Assembly (NCBI RefSeq): GCF_001691565.1
Contig: NZ_MAYO01000003.1
Location: forward strand, 806,001-870,000
Direction: 5' to 3'
From: Microbacterium oleivorans
GTDB lineage: Bacteria > Actinomycetota > Actinomycetes > Actinomycetales > Microbacteriaceae
DNA: 64,000 nt
The notes under the pieces are model-generated. The model was not told the DNA's origin and did no database searches. It saw only the letters and a program-made list of their open reading frames with translations. Position 1 is the stretch's first letter; every line of letters starts with the position of its first letter. The translations under genes and the position numbers were made by a program. This document shows, piece by piece, positions 50,573 to 61,308 of the stretch.

Positions 50573-51711
50573 GACCGCACCTCCCGCCGCGGCACGCGCG
50601 GACCGATGCGCGTGACGATCTCGTAGTTGATGGTGCCCGCCGCGTCGGCCCAGTCGGTCGCCGACGGGACGCCCGTCGCCGGGTCGCCGAAGAGCACGGC
50701 CTCGTCGCCGACCGCGACGGGCTCGTCGCCGACGTCGACGACGAATTGGTCCATCGCGATGCGGCCGGCGACGCGGAAGGTGCGCCCGCCGATCGAGATG
50801 GGACCGGCCCCGGATGCCGCGCGCGGCACGCCGTCTGCGTAACCGATCGAGATGAGCGCGAGGGTCGACTCGCGCTCGGTGCGGTGCAGGTAGCCGTACG
50901 AGACGCCCTGACCCGCGGGCACGCGGCGGACCGCGGCGACGGACGCGCGGAGGGTCATGGCGGGGCGGAGCCCGAGGTCGGCCGACGATCGGTCGTCGAA
51001 CGGCGACAGCCCGTAGATCGCGACGCCCAGGCGGACGCAGCCAAGCCGCGCCTCGGGCAGCCCGATGGCGGCGTGCGAGGCCGCGATGTGGCGCAGCGGA
51101 GGTCGCAGCCCGGTCGACTCGGCGGCGGCCTGGGCGACCGTGAAGCGCGACAGGGCGGTGCGGTCGTCGCCGGCCGATGTGTTCGAGAGGTGGCTGAAGA
51201 TGCCGAGCACCCGGATGACGCCCTCGCGTTCGAACTGCGCCGCCTCGGCGAACACCGCGCTGTAGTCGGCCGGGGCGATGCCGTTGCGGCCAAGGCCCGT
51301 CTCGACCTTCAGCTGCACGGTCACCGGCCGCTCCGGCGATCCGGCGCGCGCCGCGGCACGGAGCTGCTCCAGGCTCGAGACGCCGAGCTCGATGTGCGCC
51401 GCCGCTGCTGCGGCGAAGTCGGCGCCCGGCGCGTGGAGCCACGCGAGCACGGGCGCGTCGATCCCGGCATCCCGCAGCTGCAGCGCCTCGGGGACGTCGG
51501 CGACAGCGAGGCGGGCCGCTCCCCCGGCGAGCGCCGCGCGTCCCGACCGCACGGCGCCGTGCCCGTAGCCGTCGGCCTTGACCACGGCGATGACCTCGGA
51601 CTCGGTGAGCCCTGCAAGGTGGCGGACGTTGTGCTCGATCGCGCCGACGTCGATCACCGCTTCGCGGGCGACGCCCTCCGGCATCCGGTGAGGGAGGGGC
51701 ATCCGGGTCAT
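50569..51711 (-). CDS. alr: Alanine racemase
   Basis: The 380-residue PLP enzyme makes D-alanine for peptidoglycan. The PLP Lys lies in AVVKADGYGHGAV (about residue 45), and the second active-site region includes the family Tyr in SYGYLHRTERE, with RIAMDQFVVDVGD also present. It sits between acpS and tsaE with ATGA-type overlaps on both sides. Confidence 0.96.
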   Translation of the reverse strand: MTRMPLPHRMPEGVAREAVIDVGAIEHNVRHLAGLTESEVIAVVKADGYGHGAVRSGRAALAGGAARLAVADVPEALQLRDAGIDAPVLAWLHAPGADFAAAAAAHIELGVSSLEQLRAAARAGSPERPVTVQLKVETGLGRNGIAPADYSAVFAEAAQFEREGVIRVLGIFSHLSNTSAGDDRTALSRFTVAQAAAESTGLRPPLRHIAASHAAIGLPEARLGCVRLGVAIYGLSPFDDRSSADLGLRPAMTLRASVAAVRRVPAGQGVSYGYLHRTERESTLALISIGYADGVPRAASGAGPISIGGRTFRVAGRIAMDQFVVDVGDEPVAVGDEAVLFGDPATGVPSATDWADAAGTINYEIVTRIGPRVPRREVRS

Positions 51712-52064
51712 GACGCGGACTCCGCGATCACGTACGCCGTCGCGAGGCCCGCGTCGTGCGAGAGCGACAGGTGGACGGTGGCGATTCCGCGGCTCGCGAC
51801 CGTGGCTGCGGTCTCGCCGGACAGAGCGAAGACGGGGCGGCCCGAGGGCTCGGAGGCCACCTCGATGTCGGTCCAGTGCACGCCCTCGGATCCGCCGAGC
51901 GCCTTGATGAGCGCCTCCTTCGCGGCGTAGCGAGCCGCGAGCGAGTGGGGCTTGAGGGTCTGCTCGGATGCCGTGAACAGCCGCGTCATGAGCTTCGGGG
52001 TGCGCTCGATCGAGCGCTCGAACCGCGGGATGTCGACGAGGTCGACACCGATTCCGATGATCAT
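51708..52064 (-). CDS. acpS: Holo-[acyl-carrier-protein] synthase
   Basis: The 118-residue enzyme attaches 4'-phosphopantetheine to ACP. It has GIGVDLVDIPRFERSIERTP, FTASEQ and RYAAKEALIKALG, the conserved Mg2+/CoA site motifs. It probably begins the acpS-alr-tsaE-tsaB-rimI-tsaD unit, as it has a 53-base gap upstream. Confidence 0.96.
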   Translation of the reverse strand: MIIGIGVDLVDIPRFERSIERTPKLMTRLFTASEQTLKPHSLAARYAAKEALIKALGGSEGVHWTDIEVASEPSGRPVFALSGETAATVASRGIATVHLSLSHDAGLATAYVIAESAS

Positions 52065-52117
52065 CCCGCCTCCTGTCGCCGCGCGCTACGGCATCAGATC
52101 AGGATATCGGGCGCGGC

Positions 52118-52705
52118 TCAGGAGACGGCGAGGCGCACGACGCGTTCGACGGCGTCCAGGCCAGGCGAGAGCTGCGCGTTCGAGCGCGCATACGTCTCCC
52201 TCGAGCGGCCGTACGGGTCGACGACGTCGTCGTCGAGGGGATCGGCGGGCGGCAGGACGAGCCCCCGCTGCCCGGCGAGGACGGCGAGCGCGCCGCGGAG
52301 CCGATCACGGGGGTCGGTGCCGGCAGAGCCCGCCCGGATCGCCTCGTCGGAGGTCGCGGCGGCGAGCCGCTCGAACTCGCGGATCGTGAAGGCGACGCGA
52401 AGTTTCGAGGGGTCGAGCTCGACGATTCCCCGGCGGTGATCGCGGTCCATCGCGAGGACGAGGTCGGCCTCCCGGAGCAGCCCCTCGGTCAGGAAGCGCG
52501 AGCCGTGCGCCTGGATCCGGTCGGTCGGCACGCCGTACCCTGCCGCGAGCTCGGCGGCTTCGACCGGCATCCGATCACCGGCTCGGGCGCGGACCCCGGC
52601 GCTCGTCGCGACCACACCGAGGTCACCGAGGCGCTGCTGCAGGACGAGCGCTGCCAGCGGCGACCGGCAGATGTTGCCCGTGCAGACGGTGAGGATGTGG
52701 ATCAC
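52118..52705 (-). CDS. Low-molecular-weight protein tyrosine phosphatase
   Basis: The 195-residue protein has the P-loop CTGNICRS (CX5R/S, residues 8-15) at the N-terminus and the general-acid segment DPYGRS near residue 165. This is the LMW-PTP family, often linked to control of polysaccharide export. Ugd is encoded nearby. The protein is about 40 residues longer than typical LMW-PTPs. Confidence 0.9.
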   Translation of the reverse strand: MIHILTVCTGNICRSPLAALVLQQRLGDLGVVATSAGVRARAGDRMPVEAAELAAGYGVPTDRIQAHGSRFLTEGLLREADLVLAMDRDHRRGIVELDPSKLRVAFTIREFERLAAATSDEAIRAGSAGTDPRDRLRGALAVLAGQRGLVLPPADPLDDDVVDPYGRSRETYARSNAQLSPGLDAVERVVRLAVS

Positions 52706-52810
52706 GCGATGCCTTTCGGAACGGATGCCGCGGCTCGCCCCTCGCCGACGTCCCCACCTCGGTGCTCGGCGGAACGATGGCGCGGGGGCGGGACGCGGAC
52801 GGGCACCCGA

Positions 52811-52816
52811 TACGGT
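52811..52816 (+). promoter_or_regulatory. -10 element of a leaderless CPBP transcript
   Basis: TACGGT lies 7 bases before the chosen GTG at 52824 and there is no ribosome binding site. Confidence 0.5.
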
Positions 52817-52823
52817 AGGGCCC

Positions 52824-53615
52824 GTGCAGGATCAGCTTAGCGACGGCCACACGCCCGCCGACTCCGTCTCGGAGGGGGCCGCGACCGATGCACCGCGCCG
52901 TCAGGGGCGACGCCGTCGACGCACGGACTGGCGTCTGGGCGGGACGGCGGTCCGTTCTTGGAACGGCAGCCTCCTCGTCGTGGCTCTGGTCAGCCTCGGC
53001 GCGGCGATCTTCGCGGGGTCGCTCGTCCAGCTGCTGTGGAAGACCCCGTGGGCGCCCCTGGTCTCGACGATCATCCTGTGGGTGGGCATGCTTGCCCCGG
53101 TCGTCGTCGCCTTCCGCCGGGGTCGTCCGGCGGGCCTGCTGCGTTTCCGTCCGGCCGACCTCGTCTTCGCCCTCGCCCTGGGTTTGGCGCTCCGCGTCTT
53201 CGACGGATGGGTGACGGATGCCGCGTCCCGCCCCTTCCCCGCGGCCGACCTGACGCCGTCGTGGCTGCTGACGGAGGCGCTCCCCGCCGGGCTCGTCGGC
53301 CCGATGATCGAGGAGTTCTTCTTCCGGACCGTGGTCCTGGTCGCGGTCTACTCGCTGCTGAGGCGCCCTGCAGGGCAGCTGGCGGCAGCGGTCGCGGCCG
53401 TCCTCGTGTCGACGGCGACGTTCGTCCTCATCCACGCGGTGGACGGCTCGCTGCCGCTGGTCGAGTCGATCTCGGTCGGCGCGGTGGGGCTCGTGTGCGC
53501 GACGCTCGTCATCCTCACGGGACGCATCTGGGGCGCCGTGCTGCTGCACATCGTCTACAACGCCTCGATGCTCCTGCTCCTGGCGGCGGGCGGCATCCTC
53601 TCCGGCGGACTGTGA
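52824..53615 (+). CDS. CPBP family intramembrane metalloprotease
   Basis: I choose GTG at 52824 (263 residues), matched by the -10 element. After a basic N-terminus (RRQGRRRRR) there are about seven to eight membrane segments. Motifs of the CAAX/CPBP (Abi) family are present: IEEFFFR (EExxxR), FVLIH and HIVYN (HxxxN). Members cleave prenylated or membrane substrates or protect from bacteriocins; the substrate here is unknown. It is convergent with ugd. Confidence 0.88.
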   Translation: MQDQLSDGHTPADSVSEGAATDAPRRQGRRRRRTDWRLGGTAVRSWNGSLLVVALVSLGAAIFAGSLVQLLWKTPWAPLVSTIILWVGMLAPVVVAFRRGRPAGLLRFRPADLVFALALGLALRVFDGWVTDAASRPFPAADLTPSWLLTEALPAGLVGPMIEEFFFRTVVLVAVYSLLRRPAGQLAAAVAAVLVSTATFVLIHAVDGSLPLVESISVGAVGLVCATLVILTGRIWGAVLLHIVYNASMLLLLAAGGILSGGL

Positions 53616-53657
53616 CGCTCCGGTCCGGAGCGCCGACGGGTCGGGAACCGACCCGTC
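53616..53657. terminator. Paired hairpins between CPBP and ugd genes
   Basis: CGCTCCGG/CCGGAGCG (53616-53632) starts directly after the CPBP stop, and a 10-bp stem GACGGGTCGG/CCGACCCGTC with loop GAA (53635-53657) reaches into the ugd stop. Together they probably terminate both convergent genes. Confidence 0.6.
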
Positions 53658-54966
53658 AGGGCCGCCCCATCCCGAGGTAGGTCCAGCCGGCCGCGCGCCA
53701 GGCTGCGGGGTCGAGGCCGTTGCGGCCGTCGACGATGATGCGTCCCTCGGTGAGGGTGTTGGCGTGCTCGGGGCTCAGCTCGCGCCGGTACTCGTCCCAC
53801 TCGGTGACGAGGATGACGGCGTCCGCTCCCGCGAGCGCCTCGTCGCGGTCGGCGACGTAGGTGAGCTGCGGGTGCTGACGTCGCGCGTTCGGGATCGCTT
53901 CGGGGTCGGTGACGGTGACGTTCGCACCGAGTCCGTGGAGCCGGACGGCCACGTCGAGTCCGGGAGAGTCGCGGATGTCGTCGGAGTACGGCTTGAAGGC
54001 GGCGCCGAGGACGGTCACGTTCTTCTCGAAGACCTGGCCGCCCAGCCCCTGCACGACGAGCTCCACGGCTCGCTCGCGGCGGCGCATGTTGATCTCGTCG
54101 ACTTCGCGGAGGAAGGCGACCGACTCACCGCGGCCGAGCTCCTCGGCGCGGGCCGAGAAGGCGCGGATGTCCTTGGGGAGGCATCCGCCGCCGAAGCCGA
54201 TGCCCGCCCCGAGGAAGCGACGGCCGATGCGTGCGTCGTGACCGATCGCGTCGGCGAGCATCGTGACGTCGGCACCGGCGACCTCGGCGATCTCGGCCAT
54301 GGCGTTGATGAAGCTGATCTTGGTGGCGAGGAAGGCGTTCGCCGAGACCTTGACGAGTTCCGCGGTCGCGTAGTCGGTGACGATGAAGGGCGTGCCCTTC
54401 GCGATCGACGGGTGGTAGACCTCGCGCAGGATCTCCGCGGCCCGCTCGCCCTCCTCACCGGCGGGAACGCCGGCGACGAGGCGGTCAGGATCCACCGTGT
54501 CCTGCACGGCGAACCCTTCGCGCAGGAACTCCGGGTTCCAGACGAGGGTCGCGCCCGTCTCGCTGACGCGAGGGGCGAGGGATGCCGCGGTCCCGACCGG
54601 CACGGTGGACTTGCCGGCGACGATGTCACCCGCGGACAGGTGCGGGAGGAGGGCGTCGACGGCTGCGTTCACGTAGGTGAGGTCGGCGGCGTAGCCGCCC
54701 TTCACCTGCGGAGTCCCCACGCCCACGAAGTGGACGGCCGCGCCGGCGGCGGCGGCGAAGTCGGTCGTGAACGACAGGCGTCCCGAGGCGATGCCCTCCG
54801 TGAGGATGTCGGTGAGCCCCGGCTCGAAGAACGGCGCTTCACCGGCCGAGAGCAGGGCGATCTTCTGCGCATCGACGTCGATGCCGACCACCTCGTGGCC
54901 GATCGACGCCATCGCGGCGGCGTGGACGGCGCCCAGGTAGCCGCATCCAATGACAGAAAGTCGCAT
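53656..54966 (-). CDS. ugd: UDP-glucose 6-dehydrogenase
   Basis: The 436-residue enzyme makes UDP-glucuronate for polysaccharide. It has the NAD Rossmann motif LSVIGCGYLGAVHAAAMASI, FLREG, the active-site Cys loop GFGGGCLPKDIRAF (about 255-268) and GAAFKPYSDDIRDSP, all standard. It is flanked by a phosphatase-type gene upstream on the chromosome and glmS, consistent with envelope sugar supply. Confidence 0.95.
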   Translation of the reverse strand: MRLSVIGCGYLGAVHAAAMASIGHEVVGIDVDAQKIALLSAGEAPFFEPGLTDILTEGIASGRLSFTTDFAAAAGAAVHFVGVGTPQVKGGYAADLTYVNAAVDALLPHLSAGDIVAGKSTVPVGTAASLAPRVSETGATLVWNPEFLREGFAVQDTVDPDRLVAGVPAGEEGERAAEILREVYHPSIAKGTPFIVTDYATAELVKVSANAFLATKISFINAMAEIAEVAGADVTMLADAIGHDARIGRRFLGAGIGFGGGCLPKDIRAFSARAEELGRGESVAFLREVDEINMRRRERAVELVVQGLGGQVFEKNVTVLGAAFKPYSDDIRDSPGLDVAVRLHGLGANVTVTDPEAIPNARRQHPQLTYVADRDEALAGADAVILVTEWDEYRRELSPEHANTLTEGRIIVDGRNGLDPAAWRAAGWTYLGMGRP

Positions 54967-55087
54967 CGTGACAGTCCCCCTCGTTGACGGGGCCGAGTCA
55001 TCGAACCCCGGTCGTTTCTATCAGAGTCGCGTGTCGACCTCTTCTCGAGTGCATGTCTGGGAGGTGTCGAGGGGAGCGAGCTCCGGA

Positions 55088-55103
55088 CCGGGCACCGGCC
55101 CGG
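55088..55103 (-). terminator. Possible terminator of glmS
   Basis: A short GC stem CCGGGC/GCCCGG with a 4-base loop lies 7 bases past the glmS stop. No T-run; low confidence. Confidence 0.35.
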
Positions 55104-55109
55104 CCTGAC

Positions 55110-56960
<1,851 letters not shown>

Positions 56961-56967
56961 GCGTCCG

Positions 56968-56973
56968 ATTCTA
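56968..56973 (-). promoter_or_regulatory. -10 element of leaderless glmS
   Basis: TAGAAT on the minus strand ends 7 bases before the glmS ATG. No -35 or ribosome binding site. Confidence 0.5.
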
Positions 56974-57068
56974 AGTGGGGAGGGCTGGGACTACGCCCCC
57001 GTGCACGCGCAGGCGCGTCGCGCACGCCGGGGCTGGCGGGAACCGGCATCCGTTTGATACCCATGTGG

Positions 57069-57089
57069 GACCGTGTCCCCCGCACGGTC
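57069..57089 (+). promoter_or_regulatory. Small hairpin upstream of the CAP-domain gene
   Basis: A 7-bp stem GACCGTG/CACGGTC with a 7-base loop lies 27 bases before the ATG at 57116. It may be in the 5' leader or overlap an operator. Low confidence. Confidence 0.3.
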
Positions 57090-57115
57090 GTGCCCCCCAC
57101 ACGACGGAGTCCCCC

Positions 57116-57613
57116 ATGTCCGCATCCCCCCGTACCCGACGGCGATCCGCCCTCGCGCTCACCGCTGTCCTCGCCCTCTCCCTGTCGGTAGCGCCCGCCG
57201 CTGCCGCCTCCGCAGCGACGTCGACGTCGTGCACCGGCACGACGCAGGCCGCCGTCCAGAAGCGCGTCCTCGCCGACGTGAACGCGGCGCGCAAGGCGAA
57301 GGGCAAGAAGCCCCTCACCCTCAACGCGTCGATGTCGAAGGTCGCCGTGGCCTGGTCGACGAAGCAGGCCACGGCCAACCGGATGAGCCACAACCCGAAG
57401 TACTTCTCGCAGATCCCCTCGGGCTGGACGCGCGCCGCCGAGAACGTCGCCTTCGGCTACACCCCTGCGAAGGTCACACCGGCGTGGATGAAGTCCGCGG
57501 GTCACCGCGCCAACATCCTCGGTTCGTACAACCGCATCGGCATCGGCGTCGCGTGCTCGAAGCAGGGTCTGCCGTTCTACACGCAGGTGTTCGGCTCGTA
57601 CCCGGCGCGCTGA
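57116..57613 (+). CDS. Secreted CAP/SCP-domain protein
   Basis: The 165-residue protein has a signal peptide (residues 1-35, RRRSALALTAVLALSLSVAP then AAAASAA) and a CAP domain with AVQKRVLADVNAARKAKGKK, MSHNP, AENVAFGY and KSAGHRANILGSY, followed by GIGVACS. The fold and a pair of Cys suggest a stable secreted protein. The role in bacteria (protease- or lipid-binding) is unclear. I choose the ATG at 57116 because the longer frame lacks a signal peptide. Confidence 0.88.
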   Translation: MSASPRTRRRSALALTAVLALSLSVAPAAAASAATSTSCTGTTQAAVQKRVLADVNAARKAKGKKPLTLNASMSKVAVAWSTKQATANRMSHNPKYFSQIPSGWTRAAENVAFGYTPAKVTPAWMKSAGHRANILGSYNRIGIGVACSKQGLPFYTQVFGSYPAR

Positions 57614-57620
57614 GAGACGT

Positions 57621-58568
57621 TCAGAGCTTGCGCAGACGCACCGTCTCGACGGTGTGGTCGGCGGCTTTGCGCAGCACGAGCTTCGCGCGGTGTCGGGTGG
57701 GCTCGACGTTCTCGCGGAGGTTCGGCAGGTTGATGTCGTTCCAGTAGCCGAGTGCCCGTGCGACCGCCTCGTCGTCGGAGATGTCGGCGAAGACGCGGAA
57801 GAAGGAGTTCGGGTTCGAGAAGGCCGCTTCGCGGAGCGCGAGGAATCGGTCGACGTACCACTGCGCGATGTGGTCGACGTCGGCGTCGACGTAGATGGAG
57901 AAGTCGAAGAGCTCGCTCACCGCGATGTCGTGCGGGTTGGGCGCCGACGCCAGGACGTTCAGGCCCTCGACGATGATGACGTCCGGGCGCCGGACGGTGA
58001 CCTGGGCGTCGGGGATGATGTCGTATCGCATGTGCGAGTAGTACGGCGCCCGCACTTCGGGCTCGCCGGACTTCACGGCGACGAGGAAGTCGACCAGCGC
58101 GCGGCGGTCGTACGACTCGGGGAAGCCCTTGCGGTCCATGATCCCGCGGCGCTCCAGCTCGGCGTTGGGGTAGAGGAATCCGTCGGTCGTGATGAGCTCG
58201 ACGCGCGGGGTGCCCGGCCAGCGGCTCATGAGCTCTCGCAGCAGTCGCGCGGCGGTGGACTTGCCGACGGCGACGGAACCGGCGACGGCGACGATGAAGG
58301 GCGTCGTGGCGTCCTGCTCGCCGACGAACCCGGCGGTGTCTGCGCCGAGGCGTTTGGTGGCCGACGCGTACAGCGACAGCAGACGGCTGAGCGGCAGGTA
58401 GACCTCGCGCACCTCGGTGATGTCGAGCCGGTCGCCGATGCCGCGCAGCTGCACGACCTCGTTCTCGGTGAGGGGCTGCTCCATACCGGCGGCCATGCGC
58501 GCCCACTCGGCGCGGGGGATCTCGCGGTACAGCGAGTCGATGGTCGTCAGCGTCTCATCGGTGGACAT
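57621..58568 (-). CDS. coaA: Pantothenate kinase, type I
   Basis: The 315-residue enzyme starts coenzyme A synthesis. I choose ATG 58568. The P-loop GSVAVGKST is at about residues 96-104, followed by ELITTDGFLYPNAEL, FPESYDRRALVDFL and VIIVEGLNVL, typical of CoaA. It lies 7 bases from the convergent CAP gene. Confidence 0.96.
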   Translation of the reverse strand: MSTDETLTTIDSLYREIPRAEWARMAAGMEQPLTENEVVQLRGIGDRLDITEVREVYLPLSRLLSLYASATKRLGADTAGFVGEQDATTPFIVAVAGSVAVGKSTAARLLRELMSRWPGTPRVELITTDGFLYPNAELERRGIMDRKGFPESYDRRALVDFLVAVKSGEPEVRAPYYSHMRYDIIPDAQVTVRRPDVIIVEGLNVLASAPNPHDIAVSELFDFSIYVDADVDHIAQWYVDRFLALREAAFSNPNSFFRVFADISDDEAVARALGYWNDINLPNLRENVEPTRHRAKLVLRKAADHTVETVRLRKL

Positions 58569-58702
58569 TGCCGCAACTCTAGCCCGCGCCCGAGGCGCCT
58601 CCCGCGCGCGGAACGCACGCGCGCGAGAGGGGGCGTGTCCCGTACTCTTAGCAGCGGGTGTTCCATCGCGGCCGTTCTGCCGCTCTCGACGGGGGTTTTT
58701 CG

Positions 58703-60268
58703 ATGCTGCGACGCGTTCTGGCGGTTCTTGCCGCTGTCGTGCTGACGGCATCCCTCGGTGTGGCCTCCGCCCCCGCAACCGCAGAAGCCGCCACGATCCC
58801 CTGGTTGAAGACGCACGGCTCGAAGATCCAGGATGCCTCGACGGGCAAGACCGTCACCGTGAAGGCGACCTCGTGGTTCGGGATGGAGACCGACACGTGC
58901 GCCCCGCACGGCCTGTGGTCGATCACGCTTGATCAGGGCATGGCTCAGATCTCGGGCATGGGTTTCAACACCGTGCGCCTACCGTTCTCGAACGAGTGCC
59001 TGACGAAGAAGTCGGTCGGCTCCGTGAACACCGCGCTGAACCCGAAGCTCGCGAAGGCGTCGACGCTGACGGTGATGGATGCCGTCGTGGCGAGTGCGCG
59101 CAAGTACAACCTGCGTGTGATCCTCGACCGGCACCGGCCGGGTTCCGCTGCCCAGTCCGAGCTCTGGTACACGAAGAAGTACTCCGAGTCCCGCTGGATC
59201 TCGGACTGGAAGATGCTCGCGAAGCGCTACAAGAACCAGCCGACGGTCATCGGCTTCGACCTCCACAACGAGCCGCAGGGTTCGGCGTGCTGGGGCTGCG
59301 GCGTGACGGCGCGCGACTGGCGCGCGGCGGCGACCCGGGCGGGCAACGCCATCCACACCATCAACTCGAAGCTGCTCATCATCGTCGAGGGCGTGCAGTA
59401 CGGCGCCGACGGCAAGGGCACCTGGTGGGGCGGCAACCTGACCGGCGTGAAGACGAAGCCGGTGACCCTCAAGGTCAAGAACCGCGTCGTCTACTCGCCC
59501 CACGAATACCCCTCGTCGGTGTTCGACCAGCCCTGGTTCCACGACAAGCGGTACCCCGAGAATCTCCGCGCCGTCTGGGACAAGCAGTGGGGCTACATCG
59601 TCACAAAGAACATCGCACCGGTGTTCGTCGGCGAGTTCGGCACGAAGCTGCAGACGTCGTCCGACAAGAAGTGGCTCTCGAAGTTCGTCGGCTACCTGAA
59701 GGACCGTCGCATCAGCTGGGGCTACTGGTCGTTCAACCCGAACAGCGGTGACACCGGCGGCCTGCTGAAGGACGACTGGTTCACGCGCGAGAAGACCAAG
59801 CTCGCCGCGTTGAAGCCGATCCTGACGCCGAAGAACGTGCGCTACCCGGCCGCGCCGGCTCCGACGCCCGCACCGCAGCCGCGGCCCTCGTCGCCCGGCA
59901 CGAAACCCGATCCGGCCGTCGGGAGGTCCGCGAGCGCGTCCTCGAACGGCGTCTCGGCGACCCTGACCGTGACGAGCTCGTGGCCGTCGAAGTACCAGAT
60001 CGCCCTCGCCCTCACGGCCTCGTCGGGCGTCAAGGTGCGCTCGTGGACGGCGTCGTGGGCATCGCCCGGCGCGACCGCCGTCGACAGCGCCTGGGGCATG
60101 TCGTGCCGCGTCGCGAGCCCGGGCACGGCGAGCGCCCGTATCAGCTGCTCGGGTGTCGACTGGGGACTCGCGAACCTGACCCAGGGGTCCCGCGTCGACG
60201 TGGGGGCGATCTTCACCGCCTCGAAGGCACCGGCATCCCCCGCCCTGTCGCTCTCGGCGACGCGCTGA
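58703..60268 (+). CDS. Secreted GH5 endoglucanase with C-terminal carbohydrate-binding module
   Basis: The 521-residue protein has a signal peptide (MLRRVLAVLAAVVLTASLGV, cleavage after TAEAA), a GH5 catalytic domain (about 35-380) with acid/base Glu in DLHNEPQG and nucleophile Glu in VFVGEFGTK, then a Pro-rich linker (APAPTPAPQPRP) and a CBM2-like domain of about 110 residues (SATLTVTSSWPSKYQIALAL, ending in SLSATR). It probably cleaves cellulose or related beta-glucans outside the cell. It converges with the dehydrogenase gene, 3 bases between stops. Confidence 0.92.
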   Translation: MLRRVLAVLAAVVLTASLGVASAPATAEAATIPWLKTHGSKIQDASTGKTVTVKATSWFGMETDTCAPHGLWSITLDQGMAQISGMGFNTVRLPFSNECLTKKSVGSVNTALNPKLAKASTLTVMDAVVASARKYNLRVILDRHRPGSAAQSELWYTKKYSESRWISDWKMLAKRYKNQPTVIGFDLHNEPQGSACWGCGVTARDWRAAATRAGNAIHTINSKLLIIVEGVQYGADGKGTWWGGNLTGVKTKPVTLKVKNRVVYSPHEYPSSVFDQPWFHDKRYPENLRAVWDKQWGYIVTKNIAPVFVGEFGTKLQTSSDKKWLSKFVGYLKDRRISWGYWSFNPNSGDTGGLLKDDWFTREKTKLAALKPILTPKNVRYPAAPAPTPAPQPRPSSPGTKPDPAVGRSASASSNGVSATLTVTSSWPSKYQIALALTASSGVKVRSWTASWASPGATAVDSAWGMSCRVASPGTASARISCSGVDWGLANLTQGSRVDVGAIFTASKAPASPALSLSATR

Positions 60269-60271
60269 CCG

Positions 60272-61165
60272 CTACGGCGTGACCATCCCGCCGTTGACGT
60301 TGAGGGTCTCGCCCGACACGTAGCTCGACTCCGCCGAGGCGAGGAACACGAACGCGGGCGCGATCTCGGCGGGCTGCCCGGCCCGCTTGTACTCGTTCTC
60401 CTCGTCGAAGGCCTTCATCTGCTCGTCCGACACTCCGTCGCTGACCTGCAGCGCCGACCAGACCGGGCCCGGCGCGACGACGTTGACCCGGATGCCGCGG
60501 GGAGCCAGCTGCTGCGCGAGACCCTTCGACAGGTTGTTGACGGCGGCCTTGGTCGCGGCGTAGTCGAGGCGGTCGGGAGCGGGCTTGTAGGCCTCGAGCG
60601 ACGCGGTGCTGATGATGGATGCCCCGGCCGGCATGTGCGCGAGCGCGGCCTTCACGATCCAGAAGAAGGCGAAGACGTTGGTCTCGAACGTGGTGCGGAA
60701 CTGGTCGTCGGAGAGGTCCTCGACGCGCTCGACCGCGACCTGCTTTCCCGCGTTGCTGACGAGGATGTCGATGCCGCCGAGGAACTCCGCCGCCTCGGCG
60801 ACGAGGTCGCGGCAGCGAGCCGGGTCGGTGATGTCGGCGGCGATGGCGTGGCCGCGCACGCCGGCGTCGGCGATGACCTGCAGGACGTGATCGGCGTCCT
60901 CCGCCTCGTCGGGCAGGTGCACGATCACGACGTCCGCTCCTTCGCGGGCGAAGGCGATGGCGGCCGCGGCCCCGATGCCCGAGTCGCCGCCCGTGACGAG
61001 CGCCTTGCGCCCCCGCAGCCGGTCCGACCCTCGGTACGTGTGCTCCCCCAGATCGGGCACGGGCGTCATCCGCGCCTGCACGCCGGGTTCGGGCTGGTGC
61101 TGCACGGGCGGCTCGACGCGGGCGTAGCGGGTGACGGGGTTGTCGAACGTGTACTGGTCGGTCAT
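60272..61165 (-). CDS. Short-chain dehydrogenase/reductase
   Basis: I choose the ATG at 61165 (297 residues). It has the NAD(P) motif TGGDSGIGAAAAIAFAREGA, LVSNAGKQ, the catalytic YAATKAA, and ends in LNVNGGMVTP. The N-terminal 45 residues (DQYTFDNPVTRYARVEP) are typical of the YdaD/YhdG-type stress-associated SDRs. Substrate unknown. Confidence 0.9.
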   Translation of the reverse strand: MTDQYTFDNPVTRYARVEPPVQHQPEPGVQARMTPVPDLGEHTYRGSDRLRGRKALVTGGDSGIGAAAAIAFAREGADVVIVHLPDEAEDADHVLQVIADAGVRGHAIAADITDPARCRDLVAEAAEFLGGIDILVSNAGKQVAVERVEDLSDDQFRTTFETNVFAFFWIVKAALAHMPAGASIISTASLEAYKPAPDRLDYAATKAAVNNLSKGLAQQLAPRGIRVNVVAPGPVWSALQVSDGVSDEQMKAFDEENEYKRAGQPAEIAPAFVFLASAESSYVSGETLNVNGGMVTP

Positions 61166-61234
61166 GCCCGCCACGGTAGGTCGGGGCGCGGCATCCATTC
61201 ACCCCCTTGCGAGGAGCGCACCGGCGAGGCAGGG

Positions 61235-61292
61235 CGCGGGATCATCGCACCTCCTCGACCGGTGCGCAAGACGTCGGTCGAGATGATCCGCG
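61235..61292. repeat. Compound inverted repeat between divergent genes
   Basis: GGATCATC (61239-61246) pairs with GATGATCC (61282-61289), and inside it TCGACCG (61255-61261) pairs with CGGTCGA (61275-61281). The dyad ends 4-8 bases before the -10 of the hydrolase gene and lies between it and the divergent SDR gene. Possible operator. Confidence 0.55.
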
Positions 61293-61296
61293 TTCC

Positions 61297-61302
61297 TAGG
61301 GT
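61297..61302 (+). promoter_or_regulatory. -10 element of leaderless hydrolase transcript
   Basis: TAGGGT ends 6 bases before the GTG at 61309; no ribosome binding site. Confidence 0.5.
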
Positions 61303-61308
61303 TGTCCC

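Noticed and set aside
50573-51442. Long upstream extension of the TsaE frame
   Set aside because: This part is antisense-free but out of frame with alr, and the TsaE domain begins at the ATG overlapping the alr stop.
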